The notes under the pieces are model-generated. The model did not search any database. It was not told the DNA's origin and saw only the letters and a list, made by a program, of their open reading frames with translations. Made by a program: the position numbers and the translations under genes. Positions 18,040 to 27,497 of a stretch of 64,000 bases of DNA are shown one piece after another (within the stretch, counting starts at the first letter, position 1; each line of letters begins with the position of its first letter). This DNA comes from Anaerohalosphaeraceae bacterium (GTDB lineage: Bacteria > Planctomycetota > Phycisphaerae > Sedimentisphaerales > UBA12454): contig JAIORA010000012.1 of assembly GCA_021108375.1 (NCBI GenBank), forward strand, positions 222,138 through 286,137, read 5' to 3'.

Positions 18040-18444
18040 AAGCCGAGCTGCGGAAGCAGCCGGATAGCTTGTGTCATTCCGAGCGCAGCCGAGGAATCTC
18101 AACTTTTATATTGATTTCCCACCACCACCAAACCACAATGCTGTCTTATACAATCACAACAAATGCCTTTAGTTGAACACGAATAAGTACAGTTGCAAAA
18201 TTCAAGATTCTGTTCTTTTTTACATTCCATAATAACACTCAATTAATACTTCCCGCCTGCACAAGACTTTGTCATTCCCGCGCAGGCGGGAATCTATTAT
18301 TTATCATCTCTGGATTTCCGTTTCCACGGGAATGACAGATTGTCTAATAATTGTTAGCTGTAAATTACATATTTCACCAGCGCCCAACGAAAACGCCGAA
18401 TTAACTGTCCGTATCACAACGCACTATTTATGTGCCTAAGGTAC
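18040..18444. repeat. Intergenic palindromes between the MFS gene and leuB
   Basis: This 405-bp gap has no supported gene. It holds a GCCGAGCTGC-ggaa-GCAGCCGG hairpin at about 18043-18065, a TTCCGAG...CGAGGAA element at about 18077-18101, and a CATTCCCGC-gcag-GCGGGAATC hairpin at about 18274-18295. At 18431-18444 it carries a GTGCCTAAGG motif overlapping the leuB stop; tsf has a close copy. Confidence 0.7.
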
Positions 18445-19536
18445 CTAATCAGCGACTTTTGTTGCGATTAAATCACCAACGCCGCTCGTATCGTAACCCA
18501 TACGTCCGGCTTGCATACTCTCCATTTTCTCGCCGGTAGCCCATTTAACAGCTTCTTCGATTTTCGCAGCGGCCTCATCTTCGCCGAGCGTTTCGAGCAT
18601 CATCTGCATCGAGCAGATAGCGGCCAGCGGATTGATAACGCCTTGGCCGGTATATTTCGGTGCGCTTCCACCGATAGGCTCAAACATTGAAACGCCACCT
18701 GGGTCCGGGTTAATGTTACCGCCGGCGGCAATTCCCATTCCGCCCTGCGTCATAGCGGCCAGGTCGGTGATGATGTCGCCGAACATATTGCCGGTAACGA
18801 TAACATCGAACCATTCCGGATTCTTAACCATCCACATACACGTCGCGTCAACGTGGTAATAATCTCTGCGAATATCGGCATAGTCTTTCTCGCCCATTTC
18901 GTTAAAGCCTCTTTCCCACAGGTCGTAAATGTAGGTCAGCACATTGGTCTTGCCGCAAAGTGCGAGCGTGTTTTCCTTGCCTATGCCGCGAGCTTTTTTA
19001 CCTTTTTTCTGTGCATAATCGAAAGCATATTTAAGGCAGCGGTCAACCTGAAAACGGTTATAAACCGACGACTGCACAGCGACTTCGTGTGGCGTTCCTT
19101 TAAGCGTAAATCCGCCGGTACCGGTATACGCATCGCCGGTATTCTCACGAACAACAACATAATCAATGTCAGCAGGGCCTTTACCTTTTAGCGGACACTC
19201 AACACCCGGAAACAGTTTTACAGGCCGCAGATTAATATACTGGTCCAGCTCAAAACGAGCTTTCAGCAGAATACCTTTTTCGAGAATACCCGGTGCAACA
19301 TCAGGATGCCCGATAGCGCCAAGCAGAATCGCGTCGAATTTACGAAACTCTTCAACCGCGCTGTCCGGCAGAGTCTCGCCGGTTTTTTTGTACCGTTCGC
19401 CGCCGAAATCAAAATCTGTCAGATTCGTTTTGAACCCGAATTTCGCCTCAGCAGCTTTCATTACCTTAATGGCTTCGACCGTTACTTCCGGCCCGGTTCC
19501 ATCGCCGCCCATTACAGCAATATCGTACGTCTTCAT
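18445..19536 (-). CDS. leuB: 3-Isopropylmalate dehydrogenase
   Basis: A 363-residue decarboxylating dehydrogenase. It shows the start pattern IAVMGGDGTGPEV, the substrate loop YINLRPVKLFPGVE, DYVVVRENTGDAYTG, GKTNVL with the catalytic lysine, and the metal-binding aspartates of the DIITDLAA region. The C-terminal half has the GGSAPKYTGQGVINPLAAI motif. It oxidises 3-isopropylmalate in leucine synthesis. Related tartrate and isocitrate dehydrogenases are close in sequence, but the leuACD neighbours support leuB. The start is the ATG at 19536, eight bases after AGGAAG. It is the last gene of the leftward leu set. Confidence 0.92.
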   Translation of the reverse strand: MKTYDIAVMGGDGTGPEVTVEAIKVMKAAEAKFGFKTNLTDFDFGGERYKKTGETLPDSAVEEFRKFDAILLGAIGHPDVAPGILEKGILLKARFELDQYINLRPVKLFPGVECPLKGKGPADIDYVVVRENTGDAYTGTGGFTLKGTPHEVAVQSSVYNRFQVDRCLKYAFDYAQKKGKKARGIGKENTLALCGKTNVLTYIYDLWERGFNEMGEKDYADIRRDYYHVDATCMWMVKNPEWFDVIVTGNMFGDIITDLAAMTQGGMGIAAGGNINPDPGGVSMFEPIGGSAPKYTGQGVINPLAAICSMQMMLETLGEDEAAAKIEEAVKWATGEKMESMQAGRMGYDTSGVGDLIATKVAD

Positions 19537-19573
19537 CAAATACTTCCTTTCTTATACATTTTAAAATAGATTC

Positions 19574-20053
19574 TTATTTCTTTTTAATATGTTCCAACAA
19601 ACCGCCATCGTTGATAATTTCCAATGCAAAGTCTGGCAGGGGCTTAAACTCAATTTTCTTACCTTGTGTTTTGTTATCGATGACACCAGCTTTGTAATCA
19701 ATTTCAATTTCGTCACCATCGGCGATAAGCTCAGGTGCGTTTGCAAGTTCGATAGGGTAAAACCCGCAGTTGATGCAGTTACGATAGAAGATTCTCGCAA
19801 AGTTTTGTGCGATAACCGCGCCGATCTTTGCGCCCTGCAATGCCCAGACAGCGTGTTCGCGAGATGAGCCACAGCCGAAGTCATCGCCTGCTACAATGCA
19901 GTCGCCTGGAACGCATTTATTTACAAACTCGGTATCAAGGTCTTCCATACAGTGCGCCGCGAGTTCTGCCACATCATCGGTATTGAGATAGCGAGCCGGT
20001 ATAATTTCATCCGTATTTATATGGTCTTTTTTATAAGTATGTGCCTTTGACAT
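19574..20053 (-). CDS. leuD: 3-Isopropylmalate dehydratase small subunit
   Basis: A 159-residue protein with the LeuD swivelling-domain motifs [26 protein letters not shown] and [16 protein letters not shown]. With LeuC it isomerises 2- to 3-isopropylmalate. An SD (GAGGAAA) precedes the ATG. It is separated from leuC by two unrelated small genes, while leuB follows 37 bp after it. Confidence 0.95.
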   Translation of the reverse strand: MSKAHTYKKDHINTDEIIPARYLNTDDVAELAAHCMEDLDTEFVNKCVPGDCIVAGDDFGCGSSREHAVWALQGAKIGAVIAQNFARIFYRNCINCGFYPIELANAPELIADGDEIEIDYKAGVIDNKTQGKKIEFKPLPDFALEIINDGGLLEHIKKK

Positions 20054-20152
20054 AATTTCCTCAAATTCTAATATCTAATTTCTAAATCCTAAACAAATAC
20101 TAATTTTCAAAATACAAATTATAAAAACTTAATCTTACAAACACTCTTTGTA

Positions 20153-20665
20153 TTATAGTTCCTTTTTGTCATCATATACTTTTATTTTCACGAGCTCCAT
20201 TTTTAACTTATCACGAAGCACTTCGTCCATTTCTTGTACTAATTTCTTAATAAACTTTTCTTCTTCTCTAATAGGCCTTATCGCTTCTGTTACTTTACCA
20301 GGGTCTGCATTTTCCGAAGTTCTCGGTCGTGTTTCATCCTGTCTTTTTATAGAACGAAGATTTAGTCCTATCGAGCTCCAATTTTCTACGAATTTATGTG
20401 GCAACAATATCTGGTTTATCGAAAGCCATTTATTGTTTTCACATAAAAACACAAGTGCATCCTCCGTTGTGTTTTGTTCTGCTACCAACATGTTCCACAG
20501 TCTGTCAGTAAGAGACAGAGCTTTCTTGTATGCTTCAAGCTCCTGTTCACCCCTTACTTCCTCAAACCTGATTTGGCGGGTTTTTTTGGCTTGATACCAA
20601 ATTGCAACACAACCACCAAGAGTAGAACAAATAGCACCTATTAATATAAAGAAAAAGTCTTTCAT
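20153..20665 (-). CDS. Hypothetical protein with one N-terminal membrane helix
   Basis: I do not recognise this 170-residue protein. A hydrophobic segment (residues 3-23, FFFILIGAICSTLGGCVAIWY) is followed by a basic stretch (QAKKTRQIRFEEVRGEQ) and a mostly helical, charged cytoplasmic domain. An SD (AAGGA) precedes the ATG. It lies between the S23-type gene and leuD within the leu gene order and has an AT-rich upstream. It may have entered together with its neighbour. No enzymatic motif is visible. Confidence 0.6.
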   Translation of the reverse strand: MKDFFFILIGAICSTLGGCVAIWYQAKKTRQIRFEEVRGEQELEAYKKALSLTDRLWNMLVAEQNTTEDALVFLCENNKWLSINQILLPHKFVENWSSIGLNLRSIKRQDETRPRTSENADPGKVTEAIRPIREEEKFIKKLVQEMDEVLRDKLKMELVKIKVYDDKKEL

Positions 20666-20702
20666 AATATATATCCTTGTCCTTTGAAGATAAGTCAGAG
20701 CA

Positions 20703-21062
20703 TTATTGACTTTTAGTCAGTATTGCTCCGAAAATGTGAGTAAGTTCCTTTGCTTCATTTTCTAATATAGATCGTTCTTTTTCAAGTTCGTCATTTACGT
20801 TCAATAGTTTTAGCCAGTATCTGCTTTCTTTGGCTTCTTTGCGACATATTTTAATTCGCATTAAAAAATCTTTTTTACTCAGAGCTTCATTGGCTTCAAT
20901 ATAATTTGCTCCAACTGACCCCGAAGATCTGACAAGCTGTTTGCCATCTTCAATGTTAGATAATGTTTTATTTAAATCCTTTATAAAACTCCGTACTCTT
21001 TTTGCAAATCCAAATGTTCGGTCTTCAAGGTCATATCGTTTTGTATTTTGTTTTTCGGTCAT
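20703..21062 (-). CDS. Four-helix bundle protein (S23 / 23S rRNA intervening-sequence family)
   Basis: A 119-residue protein matching the S23/TIGR02436 family: YDLEDRTFGFAKRVRSFI, LVRSSGSVGANYIEANEALSKKDFLMRIKICRKEAKESRYWLKLL. Members fold as four-helix bundles and are often carried by mobile intervening sequences within 23S rRNA genes. Their function is unknown. Here it lies between leuC and leuD, in the same orientation, with AT-rich flanks that resemble direct repeats of the text around ATTTCTAAATCCTAAAC. This looks like an insertion into the leucine operon. Confidence 0.85.
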   Translation of the reverse strand: MTEKQNTKRYDLEDRTFGFAKRVRSFIKDLNKTLSNIEDGKQLVRSSGSVGANYIEANEALSKKDFLMRIKICRKEAKESRYWLKLLNVNDELEKERSILENEAKELTHIFGAILTKSQ

Positions 21063-21102
21063 TTGTATTTGTTTAGGATTTAGATATTAGTATTTAGTAT
21101 TT

Positions 21103-22365
21103 TCACAGAAATCTTCTGCAGTCTGTGAGTTTTCCTTCTACTGCGCTTGCTGCTGCTGTTGCGGGGCTTGCAAGATAGACTTCGCTTTTCGGGCTTCCCA
21201 TTCTGCCGATGAAGTTACGGTTAGTTGTGCTGATACACTTTTCACCAGCGGCAAGTATTCCCATAAATCCGCCAAGACACGCCCCGCAGGTCGGCGCGCT
21301 GATTACGCAGCCTGCCTCGTAGAATATATCGAACAAGCCCTCGTCCTTAGCCTGCTTCCAAATTTCCGGTGTGGCCGGCACGATGATAGTTCTGATTGCG
21401 ACTTCTTTGCCTTTCATTATCTCAGCGGCAATTCGCAAATCTTCGATTCGTCCGTTAGTACAGCTTCCGATATAAGCCTGGTCCATTTCGATACCGCTGC
21501 ACTGGCCGATTGGCTTGCCGCCACTTGGCAAATGCGGAAACGTTACTGTCGGCTCAAGTTTTGAGCAATCAATTTCGACAACCCGTTCGTACTTGGCATC
21601 GGGGTCAGATTCATAAATGGTATAATCCTTTTTATCTTTGAGGTGTTCATCGAGATATTTTTTCGTTACTTCGTCGAAAGCGATAATACCATTCTTACCG
21701 CCGGCCTCGATAGCCATATTGGTTATCGTCATTCTCGCTTCCATCGACATTTTTTTAAGGGCAGGCCCGACAAATTCCATCGCTTTGTAAAGCGCCCCGT
21801 CAGTTCCGATTTGTGCGATAACTTCGAGGATTACATCTTTGCTGTACACACCTTTACCGAACGTCCCATTTAGGACAAATTTTATTGAAGACGGCACCTT
21901 GAACCAGATTTCGCCCGTAGCTATCGCCGCCGCCAAATCGGTCGAGCCAATGCCGGTACTGAAAGCAGCGAACGCTCCATAAGTACAGGTATGGCTATCG
22001 CCGCCGATAATTACTTCGCCGGGACGGATATGGCCCTGCTCAGGAAGCAATGCATGGCACACACCAGCCTTGCCGACTTTGTAATAATGCTTTATATTTT
22101 TCTCTTTCGCCCAGCTATCGAGTCGCTTGTGAAGCTCAGCGCTTTTTATATCCTTTGCCGGCTGAAAATGGTCAGGCGTTACAACGATTTTTTCGTTATC
22201 GAAAACCCTGTCGATGCCAGCGGCTTTAAGCATTGATATTGCTGGCGGCGTTGTAACATCGTGGCACATTATGCAGTCAATTTTCGCGTTTATTAAATCG
22301 CCCGGCTCGACACACTTTTTGCCAGCCGAAGCCGCTAATATCTTTTCAGTTATCGTCATTCCCAT
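21103..22365 (-). CDS. leuC: 3-Isopropylmalate dehydratase large subunit
   Basis: A 420-residue aconitase-family subunit of the archaeal/bacterial type 2 size class. Fe-S ligands appear in YIGSCTNGR and [10 protein letters not shown]. Other motifs are DIGHC-like [44 protein letters not shown] and [10 protein letters not shown]. With LeuD it isomerises isopropylmalate. Since homoaconitase is a close relative, pathway assignment leans on leuA and leuB nearby. An AGAAGGAAAA SD precedes the ATG. Confidence 0.93.
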   Translation of the reverse strand: MGMTITEKILAASAGKKCVEPGDLINAKIDCIMCHDVTTPPAISMLKAAGIDRVFDNEKIVVTPDHFQPAKDIKSAELHKRLDSWAKEKNIKHYYKVGKAGVCHALLPEQGHIRPGEVIIGGDSHTCTYGAFAAFSTGIGSTDLAAAIATGEIWFKVPSSIKFVLNGTFGKGVYSKDVILEVIAQIGTDGALYKAMEFVGPALKKMSMEARMTITNMAIEAGGKNGIIAFDEVTKKYLDEHLKDKKDYTIYESDPDAKYERVVEIDCSKLEPTVTFPHLPSGGKPIGQCSGIEMDQAYIGSCTNGRIEDLRIAAEIMKGKEVAIRTIIVPATPEIWKQAKDEGLFDIFYEAGCVISAPTCGACLGGFMGILAAGEKCISTTNRNFIGRMGSPKSEVYLASPATAAASAVEGKLTDCRRFL

Positions 22366-22395
22366 CGTTTATTTTCCTTCTGTTTTTATTAAATT

Positions 22396-23937
22396 TTACT
22401 TCGCTACCATACGGTTTATTGCATCAACGTACGCCTTAGCGCTGGCCTCGATGATGTCTGTCGAAATACCCTTGCCGGTAAAGCGTCTGTTTTCGCCATC
22501 CAGAATTTTCACCGTCGCCTCGCCCATTGCGTCTTTACCGCTGGTAACCGCTTTGATTGAGTAGCTTTCAATTTTTGGCGATTTGCCGGTAGCGTCTCTG
22601 ATAGCTTCATAGGCTGCGTCAACAGGCCCATCACCGCCAGCATCTGCTGTCGCAAAATTTTCCTGTCCCGCAACTTTTATTTTCACACTTGCTTTCGGAG
22701 CCTCTGTCCCGCAGATAACTTTCAGATACTCAAGCGTAAAGTGATGCTCGATTGTGCGAATCTCATCGCTCATCAAAGCCACCAAATCTTCATCAAACAC
22801 CTCGGACTTTTTGTCCGCGATAACAAGAAACTTCTGATAAACCTGTTCAAGCTCGTCGGCCGTAAACGTAAAGCCCAACTCTTCGAGTCGATGCTTAAGT
22901 CCGTGCCTTCCCGTGCGAGCGGTAAGAACGACAGCGCTTTTCGGCGAGCCTACATCTTCCGGCAGCATAATTTCGTAAGTTTCGCGTTCCTTCAAAAACC
23001 CATCAACGTGAATCCCGCTGCTATGGGCAAACGCGTTCGCTCCGACAATCGCTTTATTAGCAGGCACCGGCATCCCCAAAAGGTCTGCAACCATTCTGCT
23101 CGTGCGATAAAATTCTTTCGTATTGATATTCGTCTCGACGTTGAAAAAATCTTTTCGCGTACGAATCGCCATCACAATTTCTTCCAGCGAAGCATTACCT
23201 GCTCGCTCGCCGATACCGTTAATCGTCCCTTCAATTTGGCGTGCGCCATTTTTCACACCAGCCAGCGAATTCGCAACGCTCATTCCCAAATCGTCGTGGC
23301 AGTGCATACTGAAAATCGCTTTGTTGCTGTTGGGTACGTTGGCAATAAGGCCGGCGATTAAATTCCCAAACTGTTCGGGGATTGCATATCCGGTAGTATC
23401 GGGGATATTAATCGTTGTTGCCCCGGCTTCAATCACCGCTTTGACCATTCGGCAAAGATATTCCTTATCCGCGCGACCGCTGTCTTCGCAATAGAACTCC
23501 ACATCATCAGTGTACTGCAAAGCGCACTTGACAGCATTGACTCCCATTTCGATAGTTTTGTCTTTTTTGGCTTCGAGCGTCTTGCCGTATTTTTCGTCGC
23601 CGAACTTGCCTGCGATATGAATATCCGAAACTCCGAGTCCGGTATGTATCCTTGAGCTTTTCGCTTTCGCCAAAGCCTCACCCGCGCATTCAATATCTTT
23701 GATAACCGCTCTGGTAAGTCCGCAAATTGTCGGCCCCTGTATTTCTTTGGCTATGAGTTCAACCGCCTGAAAATCTTCTGGCGATGAGATTGGAAATCCT
23801 GCTTCGATAATATCGACACCGAGTTTAGCGAGTTGGTGAGCGATTTCGAGTTTTTCGCGCGCACCAAGCCGCGTTCCGGCAGCTTGTTCGCCATCGCGGA
23901 GTGTCGTATCAAAAACCTTTACTATATCAGTAGACAT
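22396..23937 (-). CDS. leuA: 2-Isopropylmalate synthase
   Basis: A 513-residue enzyme condensing acetyl-CoA with 2-oxoisovalerate. The N-terminal TIM barrel starts VFDTTLRDGEQAAGTRL and has the metal ligands in SMHCHDDLGMSVANSLAG. The C-terminal regulatory domain (LeuA allosteric fold, GGDGPVDAAYEAIRDATG) is present, implying leucine feedback inhibition. I chose the ATG at 23937, preceded by AAAGGAG; an upstream in-frame ATG at 24015 would add 26 atypical residues. It is the first gene of the leucine set. No T-box or leucine leader peptide is evident upstream. Confidence 0.95.
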   Translation of the reverse strand: MSTDIVKVFDTTLRDGEQAAGTRLGAREKLEIAHQLAKLGVDIIEAGFPISSPEDFQAVELIAKEIQGPTICGLTRAVIKDIECAGEALAKAKSSRIHTGLGVSDIHIAGKFGDEKYGKTLEAKKDKTIEMGVNAVKCALQYTDDVEFYCEDSGRADKEYLCRMVKAVIEAGATTINIPDTTGYAIPEQFGNLIAGLIANVPNSNKAIFSMHCHDDLGMSVANSLAGVKNGARQIEGTINGIGERAGNASLEEIVMAIRTRKDFFNVETNINTKEFYRTSRMVADLLGMPVPANKAIVGANAFAHSSGIHVDGFLKERETYEIMLPEDVGSPKSAVVLTARTGRHGLKHRLEELGFTFTADELEQVYQKFLVIADKKSEVFDEDLVALMSDEIRTIEHHFTLEYLKVICGTEAPKASVKIKVAGQENFATADAGGDGPVDAAYEAIRDATGKSPKIESYSIKAVTSGKDAMGEATVKILDGENRRFTGKGISTDIIEASAKAYVDAINRMVAK

Positions 23938-24778
23938 TTTAAGTCTCCTTTGAATTTGGAAAAATGCCAAACGCGGATTATGCACTAAATTCGCATAAAT
24001 TTCTATAAAAAACAACAGAGTACAATAAGATAGGGGGGAAGTTTGGTTGCGCCTACCGGCGCAGAATAAGGCCCAGCAAGATTGCTGTGGTAGAAAAAAC
24101 GCAATTTCTCGGCCAATTAACCATTATGCCGACCATTATACAGCATTTTTTGAAATAACGCAACCCCCATTTAGCCCTCGAGTTTTGCCCCGGAGGTACC
24201 TGCAAACGGTTTAGAACTTTCGTATCGCCATTTAGCCCTGGCAACTTGTTTGCCGGGGTTGTCATTGCGAGGCCGTAGGCCGCGGCAATCTCATCCCGCT
24301 CGCATCGCCATAGAAGCCGAGCGACGTAAGTCGCCGGAATAAGTTGTTGTCATTTCGACCAACGTGGAGAAATCTATTTGTTTTTAAAAGTTAGCCCCAC
24401 ATTTACAAATGCGGGGTTCATACTCTTATATTTTCTATCCCACAAACACCGGCTTCGCCGTTTAGCCGTCGTGGCCTCACCCGACGGTTCGTGCGTTATG
24501 CAACACAACCCATCCCCACCAACTTTGCCGCTTTACTTCAATAGACACTTGCTTATCTACCTTTAATGGTTCATAATATCGCCTATAAACGCCTGACTAA
24601 TAAGGTTTGTAAAATCAAATAGAAAGCTTTGAGTGAAATTTGTTACCCTGATTGCGGCAGAATATTAAATAATCAAGCATTATTGTCATACCCATCCCTG
24701 CCTCCGTAGGAATGATGCGGCCTTTCGGCTTCGAAGTATTTACAGTAATGGTAAATACGTTTTCTTTGAGCCCATGCG
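23938..24778. repeat. 840-bp gene-free stretch with palindrome families
   Basis: No gene is supported. Elements seen include TTAGCC-stem-GGT palindromes at about 24172-24200, 24233-24260, 24397-24420 (CCCCACATTT/AAATGCGGGG) and 24461-24490 (CCGTCG/CGACGG). It also holds a CATTGCGAGGCC-gta-GGCCGCGGCAATC element at 24262-24290, GCCGAGCGAC-gtaa-GTCGCCGG at 24313-24335, and TTTCGACCA/TGGAGAAA at 24352-24374. A separate GTATTTAC/GTAAATAC inverted repeat lies at 24736-24758. Confidence 0.7.
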
Positions 24779-25195
24779 TTAGTCTTTTTTAATGTTACTA
24801 TCTACAGTTGAATTATCTTGATTGACTTTGACGTCCATACACGCTTTGTTTTTATTAAGATCTACTTTAAGAATCGTTCGTCGATTGAGTATTACTGCTA
24901 CAAATGCGACAGACAAAGTGAAGACTCCTATACAAAAAAGGACAGCCAACAAGACAATATCTTTCCATTCTTTAATATTATCCTTATCTATGCGTATAAC
25001 AATAATACAGAGAAGAAGGACCATGAGTGCTATCATACCAATTATTGACAGTGTGCTTAAGAATATATTCGAGTGGCATGTTTTGATAGCTAAGATGTCG
25101 AGTTGAAATTCCCTGTGTTCCTTATCGCTCATGTTTGGTAATGAAGAAGCCGTGTGCTGGGGAGAATCAGTAACTGATTGTTTTTTGTCATTCAC
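24779..25195 (-). CDS. Hypothetical two-TM membrane protein
   Basis: A 138-residue protein that I do not recognise. It has a hydrophilic N-terminus (about 40 residues), two strongly hydrophobic helices (about 45-66, IFLSTLSIIGMIALMVLLLCIIV, and about 79-101, VLLAVLFCIGVFTLSVAFVAVIL), and a polar C-terminal tail. The surrounding DNA is AT-rich compared with neighbouring genes, and the gene is isolated between repeat-rich gaps. No SD is obvious. It may be a real small membrane protein or a decayed accessory gene. Confidence 0.5.
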   Translation of the reverse strand: MNDKKQSVTDSPQHTASSLPNMSDKEHREFQLDILAIKTCHSNIFLSTLSIIGMIALMVLLLCIIVIRIDKDNIKEWKDIVLLAVLFCIGVFTLSVAFVAVILNRRTILKVDLNKNKACMDVKVNQDNSTVDSNIKKD

Positions 25196-25591
25196 AATAG
25201 TGTTCCTTGGCTAACAAGTTATTATATAATTTCCCTGATGACGCCGGATATGATAAATCTAAAATCTGTTCTTAACAACAAAAAAACTCCAGATTACACT
25301 CATTCGGAAGAATTAAAGGGAAAATTAAAGGTGTCCGGCACAATCTTCAAAACTCACTTTCAATTATTAAATTATGTTTCCCCTTTTCACTTAACCTTTT
25401 AAACTATTTTCAATCAGTGTCTAAAAAAATAAAAATATCCATCGCCACAGGCGATTCCGCAACTCAAAACTCATAACTATTTTCAATCTGTGTAATCAGT
25501 GTTTGAAAATATCCGGCCACTGCCGTGGCTTGGCTGCTATGTTTATCTGTGTGTCCTGTATTCTAAATTCGGACTCCTGAAACGGTAACTC
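25196..25591. other. Gene-free AT-rich region with degenerate repeats
   Basis: No convincing gene. There are degenerate copies of the GTGTAATC...TGTTTG text and one imperfect GCCAC-tgcc-GTGGC hairpin (about 25518-25542) belonging to the GCCGAG/GCCGGA palindrome family. Confidence 0.5.
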
Positions 25592-25620
25592 TTGACTTTT
25601 GGCGGTAATATCAGTACTAT
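25592..25620 (+). promoter_or_regulatory. Promoter of asd-truA-glycosyltransferase
   Basis: TTGACT at 25592-25597, a 17-bp spacer and TACTAT at 25615-25620. The asd ATG follows about 75 bp later with an AAGGAAG SD. Confidence 0.55.
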
Positions 25621-25701
25621 GATTCATCTTTTCGGTTTTAAACAGGCCAAAAAGTGTGTAAAACCTTATTTCGGTATTAAAAAAACATTAAGGAAGCAAA
25701 A

Positions 25702-26703
25702 ATGGCTAAAAATTTAGCAATCGCAGGTATAACTGGTGCTGTAGGACAAGAATTCCTCCAGATTCTCGAACAGAGAGACTTTCCGTTTAAATCGCTCAAA
25801 ATGCTCGCTTCTTCTCGTTCTGCCGGCAAGAAAATCACCTTCAAAGGCGTTGAATATACGGTTGAAGAAATGACCGAAAATAGCTTTTCTGGCATTGATA
25901 TCGCACTTTTCAGTGCTGGCGGTGGTCGCAGCAAGCAGTTTGCCCCAGCGGCAGTAAAGGCCGGTGCCGTTGTTGTTGACAACTCCAGTGCTTTCAGAAT
26001 GGACCCAACCGTTCCGCTGGTCGTGCCGGAAGTCAATCCCGAAGCAATCGCCGCTCACAAGGGCATTATCGCTAATCCAAATTGCTCGACCATTATCGCC
26101 AACGTTCCGGTTTGGCCGCTGCACAAAGCCAATCCTGTTAAGAGGATGATTGTCAGCACGTATCAGGCCGTCAGCGGCGCGGGCCAGGCTGGTATGGCCG
26201 AGCTTTTTGAGCAGACAAAAGAGCTGCTCGACGGCAAAGAGCCGACCTGCGAAAAATTCAAATACCAGATAGGTTTTAACCTTTTCAGCCACGACTCGAA
26301 CATCGGCCCTAACGGCTACAACGAAGAAGAGATGAAGATGGTCAACGAAACTCACAAGATTTTCTCGTGTCCTGAAATGGCAATTACCTGTACCTGCGTT
26401 CGCGTTCCGGTTCCGCGTGCTCATTGCGAGAGTATTAGCCTTGAGTTCAGCGAGTCGATTAGTCCTGACGAGGTTCGTCAGATTCTCTCCGCCGCTCCCG
26501 GTGTAACCGTTATGGACGATCGCGAAAACAACCGCTTCCCAATGCCGATTGACGCTACCGGCCAGGACGATTGTTTCGTCGGCAGAATCCGCGAAGACGA
26601 ATCCGTCTCAGGCCATCGCGGCATAAACCTCTGGGTTGTCGGCGACCAGATTCGCAAAGGCGCCGCTCTTAACGCCGTCCAGATTGCGGAGAAACTGCTT
26701 TAA
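25702..26703 (+). CDS. asd: Aspartate-semialdehyde dehydrogenase
   Basis: A 333-residue NADPH-dependent enzyme making aspartate semialdehyde for lysine, threonine and methionine synthesis and for diaminopimelate. It has the Rossmann start IAGITGAVGQEFLQIL, FSAGGGRSKQFAPAA, DNSSAFRMDPTVPLVVPEVNPEA, the catalytic cysteine in IANPNCSTIIANVPV, and the substrate-binding RVPVPRAHCESI. The start codon has a strong SD. It appears to lead a short operon with truA. Confidence 0.96.
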   Translation: MAKNLAIAGITGAVGQEFLQILEQRDFPFKSLKMLASSRSAGKKITFKGVEYTVEEMTENSFSGIDIALFSAGGGRSKQFAPAAVKAGAVVVDNSSAFRMDPTVPLVVPEVNPEAIAAHKGIIANPNCSTIIANVPVWPLHKANPVKRMIVSTYQAVSGAGQAGMAELFEQTKELLDGKEPTCEKFKYQIGFNLFSHDSNIGPNGYNEEEMKMVNETHKIFSCPEMAITCTCVRVPVPRAHCESISLEFSESISPDEVRQILSAAPGVTVMDDRENNRFPMPIDATGQDDCFVGRIREDESVSGHRGINLWVVGDQIRKGAALNAVQIAEKLL

Positions 26704-26761
26704 AAGAAAACAGTAGACAGGAGACAGTAAACAGGAAATTCTGTCTTCTGTTTCCTATTTT

Positions 26762-27496
26762 ATGAAAAATATAAAATTAACAATCCAGTATGACGGTTTC
26801 GGATATTCCGGCTGGCAAATCCAGCCCGACAGGCCCACCATTCAGGGCGAAATAAAAAAAGCTCTTGCCTCTCTGACCGGCCAGAACATAACCGTTAACG
26901 GCTCAAGCAGAACCGATGCCGGCGTAAGTGCTCTCGGCCAGGTCGCTAATATAGAAATAGATTCGCCTGTCCCAACCGAAAATTTCGCAAGAGCACTCAA
27001 CCAACGCCTGCCGGATGAGATTTCAATTACCGAGGCCGTCAATGTTGATTCTGAGTTTGACGCGATAAGCGACACCAAAACCAAACTCTATCGCTACACT
27101 ATTTATACCGGCAACAATCGACCAGTTCTGAACATTCGCCATCTCTGGCATCGGCCCGGCAAGCTTGATATTGAAAAGATGAATATCGCCGCAAAAAAAC
27201 TTATCGGCAAACACGATTTCAAATCATTCGCCTCAGCCGCCGACCAAAGACAAAGCTCGGTAAGAACCATTTTTCAGTGCAGCGTCAAATCCGATGGTGA
27301 TTGTGTTTATATCGAGACGGAAGCGGATGGCTTTTTATATAATATGGTTCGCAACATTGTCGGCACGCTGGTTGAGGTAGGCCGGGACAGATGGGAGCCT
27401 GAATTTATGGACAAAATTTTAGAAACCAAAGACCGCGCCGCTGCCGGCCCAATCGCTCCTGCCGCTGGACTTTGCCTAATGTGGATAAAGTATTAA
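26762..27496 (+). CDS. truA: tRNA pseudouridine(38-40) synthase
   Basis: A 244-residue TruA. The catalytic aspartate sits in GSSRTDAGVSALGQVANI; other motifs are IQYDGFGYSGWQIQP, YRYTIYTGN, HDFKSFASA and GFLYNMVRNIVGTLVEVG. It modifies the anticodon arm of many tRNAs. The 58-bp gap after asd contains imperfect inverted repeats built on CAGGA/TCCTG, and no good SD precedes the ATG. Confidence 0.96.
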   Translation: MKNIKLTIQYDGFGYSGWQIQPDRPTIQGEIKKALASLTGQNITVNGSSRTDAGVSALGQVANIEIDSPVPTENFARALNQRLPDEISITEAVNVDSEFDAISDTKTKLYRYTIYTGNNRPVLNIRHLWHRPGKLDIEKMNIAAKKLIGKHDFKSFASAADQRQSSVRTIFQCSVKSDGDCVYIETEADGFLYNMVRNIVGTLVEVGRDRWEPEFMDKILETKDRAAAGPIAPAAGLCLMWIKY

Positions 27497-27497
27497 A

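Noticed and set aside
23938..24060. Leucine attenuator or T-box before leuA
   Set aside because: No run of leucine codons in a short leader frame, no T-box sequence and no terminator/antiterminator pair were seen.
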